Assembly: GCA_030634125.1 (NCBI GenBank) | Contig: DAOWBJ010000153.1 | Coordinates: forward strand, 1-5,213 | Origin: Victivallales bacterium | Lineage (GTDB): Bacteria; Verrucomicrobiota; Lentisphaeria; Victivallales; Victivallaceae | Direction of reading: 5' to 3' | DNA length: 5,213 nucleotides | Shown: one piece after another, positions 1-5,213 of the stretch | Layout of the letters: each line of letters begins with the position of its first letter | Numbering within the stretch: the first letter of the stretch is position 1 | Made by a program: the position numbers and the translations under genes | Notes under the pieces: generated by a model | Told to the model about the DNA's origin: nothing | The model's input: only the letters and a program-made list of their open reading frames with translations | The model's database searches: none

Positions 1-763
1 TCAGGTTTTTGCTGATTTTTTTCCAGCTTCTATCTTTCGGAACAGCTTTGTAATATTGAAAAATCCTTTTCATGCAAACAATTATACATTCTTTTGGCGA
101 GTTTTCCTTGATCATCGGCACTAACAGGTAACGATCACCTTTGTCGTCAGTTTTGATATTGGAGTCAGCAGCAGTTTCGGTAGATGCTTCAATTTTTTTG
201 ACTGGCGCCGCGAGGGCAAAGCGGCGAAAAATAGAAATTTTGATATTTCCCGGCGTGAAAGTTTTTTTTGAATCACTTGCATAACTGCATTTGAGCGAAA
301 TGTAATATTCTGGAGATATCCACGAATAAGTGTAACGAGAAGCGCTTTTGGATTTTCTTTTTCTCATTTTTGGAGTACCGATTTTTCCCAATCTCGTTAT
401 TTGCTCCTTTAATTTTGAAGAGTATTCAAGATAAGTTGTTTTATCGGATATCGCATTCGGTTTTGCTAAAACCAGAGATATTCCCTGAAGTTGTTTGGAC
501 TTGAATTTAAAATCCGCTTTGCCAATTGGATGTTCAAAAAACAATAATGTTGTTTCCGCGTCTTTGGAATTATAGGTTAACACAGTTTTCAGGGCTGTTT
601 TCCATTTATATATTTCCGGAGAGCCAAAAGTGCTTTTGAATTTATCCGGCGACAAACTCCACAAAGAATCAGCAGCATCTTTTAGAGCTGTACCAAAATT
701 CTGGCTGAAAAGAGAAACGCAGAATAAAAAGCTTAGTGATGCGATTGTAAATACTTTTTTCAT
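1..763 (-). CDS. Exported C39-like cysteine peptidase paralogue, 3' end outside window
   Basis: Reading the reverse complement from the ATG at 763 gives an open frame of 254 codons that runs off the window edge without a stop. The N-terminus (MKKVFTIASLSFLFCVSLFS, then QNFG) is a Sec signal peptide with no clear lipobox. The rest aligns by eye with the upstream neighbour: the ADFKFKSKQLQGISL block at residues 83-97, YSWISPEYYISLKCSY at 146-161, and the DKGDRYLLVPM block leading into the start of a papain-like/C39 domain near residue 217. The presumed nucleophile Cys226 and a second Cys230 are kept. The position of the oxyanion-hole Gln is Glu220, and the CxxC of the neighbour is replaced by Arg/Tyr. 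The His and Asp part of the active site lies outside the window, so activity cannot be judged. The start is 12 bases past the neighbour's stop, with a weak GGA ribosome site, which suggests co-transcription. It could be a low-activity or non-catalytic homologue; substrate unknown. Confidence 0.85.
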   Translation of the reverse strand, partial: MKKVFTIASLSFLFCVSLFSQNFGTALKDAADSLWSLSPDKFKSTFGSPEIYKWKTALKTVLTYNSKDAETTLLFFEHPIGKADFKFKSKQLQGISLVLAKPNAISDKTTYLEYSSKLKEQITRLGKIGTPKMRKRKSKSASRYTYSWISPEYYISLKCSYASDSKKTFTPGNIKISIFRRFALAAPVKKIEASTETAADSNIKTDDKGDRYLLVPMIKENSPKECIIVCMKRIFQYYKAVPKDRSWKKISKNL

Positions 764-775
764 ATTATTCCAAGG

Positions 776-2107
776 TTATTTTTTTTTAGGGATGAACACA
801 TAAGCCATTTGGGTCATTACCCATGCCTTGCCCCAGGATATTTTCTTAAAATCATGTCCTTTGCCCCAGCTGTCAGAATAAATTATTTCATCCGTCTTGA
901 GGTTGTAGCCGGTTATCAGGCGCATGTGTCCGCCCATATTCTGCGGACGCCTGGGTTCTTTAACCATACCCAGCATTACGACCCATAAAACCGGCATTCC
1001 ACTGTCTATCGTTGCTTTTACTTTCAGTTTAAACTTTTTGAAACCGTTTTTGCCATACTTAATTTTGGTTGTTACTAGAGTCTCTTCATCCATCATTCTA
1101 AACAATTGTCTATAGCCTCTTACTCTCTTAATCTTTATTTCATTTTTGCCTGCGCGCTTTGCGTAGCGGTTATATTTTTTGATGAATTTAAGTATATTTA
1201 CATTTCCTATAAGAGGAGAATATTCACTAAGCTCCTTAACGCGGAAATTACATTTTGATCCTACACTTTTCATCGATTTTTCGATATCTGTGATCCGCGT
1301 ACCACTATTTGAAGTGTTGGCCGCTTGAGCCAGAATATGTTGATCGACATTAACATTGTAATATTTCAATATTCGTTCAGCACAGGCGGCGACACAATAT
1401 CCGCGTTTTCCCTGGTCAACCATTGGAACCTGCAAGTACCGGTCGCCATCCTTATTTGTCTTAACGCGGGATTTGAGATCCGATAAATTTGTTAGGGCAA
1501 CTTTCGAGCGGCTTATGTCATTGAAAGTCTGCTTGTCTTTGTAAATATAAACCGTGGCGTAATGAGCGATAAAATTATTTTGATGAGAGCCGTCATAACT
1601 CCATTTGAGGACGATATAAGCGTTTGGGCTGTTCCAGGAGCATGATTTGCAACGGGCGCTGTTAATGAGTTTTATTGATATTTTGCTGTGTGTATTTTTG
1701 CGGAAAGTATTTAATGAACCGCGTAATTTTTCGAGAAATTCCAGAAAAGTTTTTTTGTTCTGCGCCAGTTTCTTATTGTTGGATGATGATTTATTATAAA
1801 TGTTCAGGGAAATACTGTTAAGCTGTTTGTCCGCAAAATTGAAATCCGCTTCAGTTACCCGCCAGTCCAAAAAATAAAGAGATTTTCTTGTGCGGTTAGC
1901 GGCATAGTGCAGGGATTTTTTTTGAGAGCTGTTCCAGCGGTACATGTACTTGGAGCCATTATTTTTAATAAACTTCGCCGGAGATGTTGCCCATGCGGTT
2001 TCTTTGCCCTTGTCGAGGAAATCAGCAATATTCGCCGGTGCTGCAAAAACAGAAAAAGTTGATAGCAAAAACAATAAGCAAAGCAAAAAAAATTTTATAT
2101 TTTTCAC
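776..2107 (-). CDS. Secreted papain-fold (C39-like) cysteine peptidase
   Basis: A 443-residue exported protein. I chose the GTG at 2107 because it directly begins a typical signal peptide (KNIKFFLLCLLFLLSTFSVFA, cut before APAN); an in-frame TTG at 2122 would add five residues and has no better ribosome site. Residue numbers below count from that TTG. An unrecognised domain of about 200 residues, with a C158-x-x-C161 pair, precedes a C-terminal peptidase domain starting near residue 226. That domain shows the C39/papain order: Gln237 (oxyanion), Cys243 in GYCVAACAERIL, His399 in GGHMRLITGYN and Asp417 in YSDSWGKG. The catalytic set therefore looks complete, and the enzyme would act in the periplasm or outside the cell. 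There is no ABC transporter part, so it is not a bacteriocin exporter. It starts about 26 bases after the purF-type gene and is followed 12 bases later by its own divergent paralogue. Peptidase fold is well supported; substrate and biological role are unknown, and transglutaminase-like chemistry cannot be excluded. Confidence 0.85.
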   Translation of the reverse strand: MKNIKFFLLCLLFLLSTFSVFAAPANIADFLDKGKETAWATSPAKFIKNNGSKYMYRWNSSQKKSLHYAANRTRKSLYFLDWRVTEADFNFADKQLNSISLNIYNKSSSNNKKLAQNKKTFLEFLEKLRGSLNTFRKNTHSKISIKLINSARCKSCSWNSPNAYIVLKWSYDGSHQNNFIAHYATVYIYKDKQTFNDISRSKVALTNLSDLKSRVKTNKDGDRYLQVPMVDQGKRGYCVAACAERILKYYNVNVDQHILAQAANTSNSGTRITDIEKSMKSVGSKCNFRVKELSEYSPLIGNVNILKFIKKYNRYAKRAGKNEIKIKRVRGYRQLFRMMDEETLVTTKIKYGKNGFKKFKLKVKATIDSGMPVLWVVMLGMVKEPRRPQNMGGHMRLITGYNLKTDEIIYSDSWGKGHDFKKISWGKAWVMTQMAYVFIPKKK

Positions 2108-2133
2108 AAATTCAATTCTCAATTTTCAATTAT

Positions 2134-4032
2134 TTAATAGGCTCTTGCGCCATTTCCGTCAATATAATTGACGTAAGCTTGATTAACTACTTTGTTGCCG
2201 CCGGGAGTCGGATAATCTCCGGTAAAATACCAGTCGCCAAGATGATTTGGACACGCGGCATGCAAATCTTCAATCGTCTGATATATGAATTTAACTTCAG
2301 CTTTTATCGTGCCGGCAGTTAATAATTCACCAATTTTTTTGGAAAGCTCCTCTGCGGTGAAAGGGGCATAAATTTTCTTAACGACATTAACCATTTCGTT
2401 CACAGGTAATTTTAACTGCGCCCGGGCTTCTTCATAAACATCAATTAAGAGTTGCCCCATCTTGTTATCTTTGATTAGTTCTATAGCGGCCTCAAAGGCA
2501 ATGAATTTACCCAGTCGCGCCATGTCGATACCGTAACAATCAGGATAACGAATTTGAGGAGCAGACGAAACGACAACTATTTTTTTAGCTTGAGTCCGGT
2601 CTAATATCCGCAAAATACTGTTCCGCATAGTAGTTCCGCGGACAATAGAGTCATCAATAACCACCAGCGAATCAATCCCGGGACGGACTATTCCATAGGT
2701 GGTATCATAAACGTGTGTCGCCAATTGATCGCGCGACACATCACTGCTGATAAAAGTACGCAGCTTGGCGTCTTTGACTGCTATTTTTTCAAAGCGTGGT
2801 GTAAAGTTAATGATTTTTTCAAGGTCGTCCGGGCTGAGATTTGGATTTTCCCTGATTGTCGCCAGCTTAATCCGGTTGCAATGGGCTTTCAATTCTTCTT
2901 CCATTCCGAAAAAACAAGTTTCGGCGGTATTTGGGATGAAAGAGAAAATACTGTTTTCAATATCATTATCCAAAGCATCCAATACGGCTGGAACCAGGCG
3001 CTTGCCCAGGTTTTTGCGCTCCTTGTAAATATCCCGGTCCGTTCCGCGGGAAAAATAAATGCGTTCAAATGAACAAGATTTTTGCGGCAGCGTTTTGGTA
3101 TATTTTTTAAGACTGAAATCACCGTTTTTGCGCATAATCAAAGCGTGGGCCGGCGGTATTTCCTTGATTTTATCGTAAGCTACGTTCAGAGCGGTTTGGA
3201 TTGGGGGGCGTTCGGAAGTTACCATCAAAATTTCATCATCTTTGTAGTAAAACGCCGGACGAATACCAGCCGGGTCGCGGATGACAAAAGCATCGCCATG
3301 ACCGATTAAGCCGCACATCACATACCCGCCGTCCCAATATTTACACGCGTTTTTCAGCATTGCGTGAATATCCAGTTTCCGGGCGATAAGTTCGGCTATT
3401 TCTCTATTTGAATATCCTTCATTCTTGTATTTGCGGTACAACAAATCATTTTCTTCGTCAAGTTCGTAGCCCATTTTTTCCAGAATAGTTACAGTATCAG
3501 AATATTTCACGGGATGTTGACCGATACCGATCAGCATATTGAATAAAGCGTCAATATTAGTCAAGTTGAAATTACCCGCCAGCAGTAAATTACGGCTTAT
3601 CCAGTTGTTCGCGCGCAAAAACGGATGACAGGCATGAATAGAGTTATTTCCGAAAGTACCGTAACGCAAATGTCCCAGATATAGCTCTCCGCAAAAATCA
3701 ATATTTTCTTTTTGCCATTCCGCGTCATTCCGGCAATCAGGATTTTTAGCTAAGGTGTCATTAATTTTGTCATTGACCGTAGCAAAAATATCTGTAATCG
3801 GGTTTTGCGCGTTAGAGCGTTCACGAGAGATGTATGGAGTTCCCGGCTTGGCGTCGAGTTTAATTGACGCGATTCCGGCGCCGTCCTGCCCGCGATTGTG
3901 TTGTTTTTCCATCAAAAGGTACAGTTTGTTAAAGCCGTAAAAGGCGGAGCCGTATTTTTGCTGATAATATCCCAAGGGTTTAAGGAGCCTGATTAGTGCT
4001 ATGCCGCACTCGTGTTTTATTGCATCACTCAT
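2134..4032 (-). CDS. purF: Amidophosphoribosyltransferase, long PurF type
   Basis: This cytoplasmic enzyme would catalyse the first step of de novo purine synthesis, moving glutamine amide nitrogen onto PRPP to give 5-phosphoribosylamine. The class II glutaminase half has Cys9 in HECGIA as N-terminal nucleophile after removal of an eight-residue propeptide, then HNRGQDGAGIA (45-55), HLRYGTFG (121-128), GNFNLTN (153-159) and RDPAGIRPA (252-260). The phosphoribosyltransferase half has IYFSRGTD (325-332), KLRTFI (423-428), the PRPP loop VVIDDSIVRGTT (457-468) and APQIRYPDCYGIDMA (491-505). At 632 residues it is far longer than the roughly 470-505 of E. coli or B. subtilis PurF, with extra sequence between glutaminase motifs and a tail rich in CPNHLGDWYFTGDYPTPGG (594-612). 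It lacks the C-terminal cysteine cluster of [4Fe-4S] PurF enzymes. The form resembles the long PurF homologues of Bacteroidota and relatives. The ATG at 4032 has a weak AGG site nine bases upstream. A divergent paralogue with another role is possible, but the key motifs are intact. Confidence 0.88.
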   Translation of the reverse strand: MSDAIKHECGIALIRLLKPLGYYQQKYGSAFYGFNKLYLLMEKQHNRGQDGAGIASIKLDAKPGTPYISRERSNAQNPITDIFATVNDKINDTLAKNPDCRNDAEWQKENIDFCGELYLGHLRYGTFGNNSIHACHPFLRANNWISRNLLLAGNFNLTNIDALFNMLIGIGQHPVKYSDTVTILEKMGYELDEENDLLYRKYKNEGYSNREIAELIARKLDIHAMLKNACKYWDGGYVMCGLIGHGDAFVIRDPAGIRPAFYYKDDEILMVTSERPPIQTALNVAYDKIKEIPPAHALIMRKNGDFSLKKYTKTLPQKSCSFERIYFSRGTDRDIYKERKNLGKRLVPAVLDALDNDIENSIFSFIPNTAETCFFGMEEELKAHCNRIKLATIRENPNLSPDDLEKIINFTPRFEKIAVKDAKLRTFISSDVSRDQLATHVYDTTYGIVRPGIDSLVVIDDSIVRGTTMRNSILRILDRTQAKKIVVVSSAPQIRYPDCYGIDMARLGKFIAFEAAIELIKDNKMGQLLIDVYEEARAQLKLPVNEMVNVVKKIYAPFTAEELSKKIGELLTAGTIKAEVKFIYQTIEDLHAACPNHLGDWYFTGDYPTPGGNKVVNQAYVNYIDGNGARAY

Positions 4033-4077
4033 AAAATTTTACCTGAATTGTGGAGACTTTTGTAAACAGCACAACAT

Positions 4078-4105
4078 ACTATAAAAGCTTTTACGATATA
4101 ATCAA
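4078..4105 (-). promoter_or_regulatory. Candidate sigma-70-type promoter of the purF-type gene
   Basis: On the minus strand TTGATT (4105-4100) and TATAGT (4083-4078) are separated by 16 bases. This would start transcription near 4071 and leave a leader of about 39 bases before the ATG at 4032. It is the only well-spaced pair I see in the AT-rich gap upstream of the gene, and it would drive the three-gene minus-strand unit. No TAnnTTTG box of the Bacteroidota type is present. AT-rich sequence gives such matches by chance, so this is a prediction. Confidence 0.45.
4082..4093. promoter_or_regulatory. 12-bp perfect palindrome in the promoter spacer, possible operator
   Basis: TAAAAGCTTTTA is a perfect inverted repeat lying between the predicted -35 and -10 boxes and overlapping the -10 by two bases. 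A repressor bound here would block the promoter. It does not resemble the E. coli PurR operator or the B. subtilis PurBox, and a short AT-rich palindrome may be chance. Confidence 0.2.
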
Positions 4106-4128
4106 TATTTTTTCACTTTTTTCTTCTT

Positions 4129-5178
4129 CAAACCAACTTTGCGGTTTGGCTGAATGGAAAATTTATCGGTACAGGACAATTCGGCGACTACCCGGGAAGC
4201 GAAACATATTCAACTTTTGATCTTGCCGGCAAACTGATAGAAGGAACAAACGTAATAACAATTACCGCATATCATTGCGGAGTTAATAATGCATCATATA
4301 TTTCTTCCAATCCCGGCTTATGGTTTGAACTACAGGCTGCTGATGAACTATTACTAAACAGTAATAAATCAACCATGAGCAGAATTTCACCTGGCTATCG
4401 TCAAGGAGAAATGCCTCGTTCGACTATGCAGATGGGATTTTCATTTGAATGCGATATGACGCAGGATGGTCAATGGCAGACTTCTCAAGAAATATCCGGT
4501 CACCGGCCAAGCCCCAGATCATTACCCATTCCATTAATTAAGGAGCGTACTCCTTTCCAAATTATAGCTCAGGGATATTTAAAACGCACATCTGAATCAT
4601 TGATGCAAAATGATTATTTGTCTTCTCGAAGATGTAATGAAATCTTTTCAAATATAAGTGCTGGTGAGATTCATTACGATAAGCCGGTAACGGTATATGC
4701 AGAAAAAAACATGGATGCTGATGGCATATACCTTGTTGTGGATATGCAGCGGGAAGAAGGCGGCTTTATCGATTTGGAGCTTGACGCACCAGCAAATATG
4801 ATCATTGATCTTGCTGTTGGAGAACACCTGGCTGATCTCCGGGTTCGCTCAAGCATCGGCTGACGCACATTTGCATCACGAGTCATCACGAAAGACGGAA
4901 AACAGCGGTTTACTCATTATATAACTCGTGCGGCCGGGCGTTATTTACAGTTGCGCTTTACTAATATTACAGCTTCATTCATCCTTGAATATGCCGGTAT
5001 GTTGCCCTTTGCATATCCTTTGCCGCCAAGCAGTAAGTTTAACTGTGCCGACTCAATCTTCAATAAAATATATGAAGTATCATGCCGGACACTCGAGCTA
5101 GACCATCCACGAAAAGCAAATAAGCTAATATTATTCAAAAAAGCGGATATTTTTCGAAACCTAACACTTGAAAAATAA
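4129..5178 (+). pseudogene. Alpha-L-rhamnosidase-like (GH78-type) remnant, truncated at both ends and interrupted by TGA
   Basis: One frame, counted from the codon at 4129, reads about 350 codons with a single in-frame TGA (4861-4863). The left end, NFAVWLNGKFIGTGQFGDYP (codons 3-22), followed by FDLAGKL and EGTNVITITAYH, matches the carbohydrate-binding beta-sandwich at the front of bacterial alpha-L-rhamnosidases. The middle (ADGIYLVVDMQREEGG, then IDLAVGEHLADLRVR) and the part after the TGA (FTHYITRAAGRYLQLRF, then IYEVSCRTLEL ending at 5100) continue the same family in order, up to the linker before the catalytic barrel. From 5101 the frame reads DHPRKANKLILFKK and stops at 5176-5178 with no resemblance to the expected catalytic region. 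There is no start codon or ribosome site at the left, where homology begins about 25 bases after an in-frame stop (4099-4101). The active-site domain is absent, so no rhamnosidase activity is expected. The ATG at 4375 is internal to the fold and unlikely to be a real start. The exact family label is less certain than the broken state. Confidence 0.72.
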
Positions 5179-5213
5179 ATCTCCTAATGTATTGTATATT
5201 AACACGATAAACA

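Noticed and set aside
779..787. Run of nine T (nine A on the coding strand) as a phase-variable tract
   Set aside because: It lies in the last three Lys codons just before the stop, so slippage would change only the extreme C-terminus; unlikely to act as a switch.
1..2107. Bacteriocin maturation/export system suggested by the C39-like domains
   Set aside because: Both proteins carry signal peptides and lack transporter membrane and ATPase domains, and no small double-glycine leader peptide gene was seen nearby.
2713..3309. Overlapping plus-strand open frames opposite the purF-type gene
   Set aside because: They are antisense shadows of a clearly conserved coding region, with no recognisable protein features of their own.
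4375..4863. A 162-residue open frame on the plus strand that could be called a separate small gene
   Set aside because: It is the middle of the rhamnosidase-like frame: matching sequence continues in the same frame both before its ATG and after its TGA, and no ribosome site supports an internal start.
4861..4863. TGA read as an amino acid (alternative genetic code or recoding)
   Set aside because: The three minus-strand frames contain well over a thousand codons with no in-frame TGA and use TGG for Trp, and the relic is truncated at both ends, so simple gene decay explains it.
5179..5213. Possible promoter or gene start at the right edge
   Set aside because: Only 35 AT-rich bases are available, with no clear paired promoter boxes or start codon with a ribosome site.

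Overview
The window looks like a piece of a moderately AT-rich bacterial chromosome. It holds three closely packed genes on the minus strand (read from about 4032 down past position 1) and a degraded gene fragment on the plus strand at the right (about 4129-5178). The long PurF-type amidophosphoribosyltransferase is of the form I associate with Bacteroidota and the PVC group, and the rhamnosidase-type relic and Sec-exported cysteine-peptidase-like proteins suggest a gut- or polysaccharide-associated lineage. A TTG/TAT-type promoter fits Lentisphaerota/Verrucomicrobiota better than the TAnnTTTG promoters of Bacteroidota. The taxon is inference only. Both complete genes end in TAA, and all three minus-strand frames stay open under the standard code.

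Minus strand, in transcription order. A candidate sigma-70-type promoter (4078-4105), with a 12-bp palindrome in its spacer, precedes a 632-residue PurF-type enzyme (4032-2134). About 26 bases later comes a 443-residue secreted papain-fold/C39-like cysteine peptidase (GTG start at 2107, end at 776). Twelve bases after that comes a second exported protein (763 to beyond 1, cut by the window edge). It was identified by reading the reverse complement, and it is a divergent paralogue of the preceding one. Nothing resembling a terminator lies in the two short gaps, so the three genes probably share a transcript. Why a cytoplasmic purine enzyme should sit ahead of two exported peptidase-like proteins is not evident.

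Plus strand. From about 4129 to 5100 one reading frame matches the N-terminal beta-rich part of bacterial alpha-L-rhamnosidase-like (GH78-type) proteins. It has no start, carries an internal TGA at 4861-4863, and loses resemblance to the family just where the catalytic barrel should begin. It is a pseudogene remnant whose left edge abuts the promoter of the purF-type gene. The last 35 bases (5179-5213) are AT-rich and show nothing I can name. No RNA genes, CRISPR arrays or intact mobile elements were seen.

The main points of interest are the tandem exported C39-like paralogues, one with a changed oxyanion-hole position, their coupling to a purF-type gene, and the truncated rhamnosidase relic. 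I do not see convincing evidence of a complete new system within these 5.2 kb.
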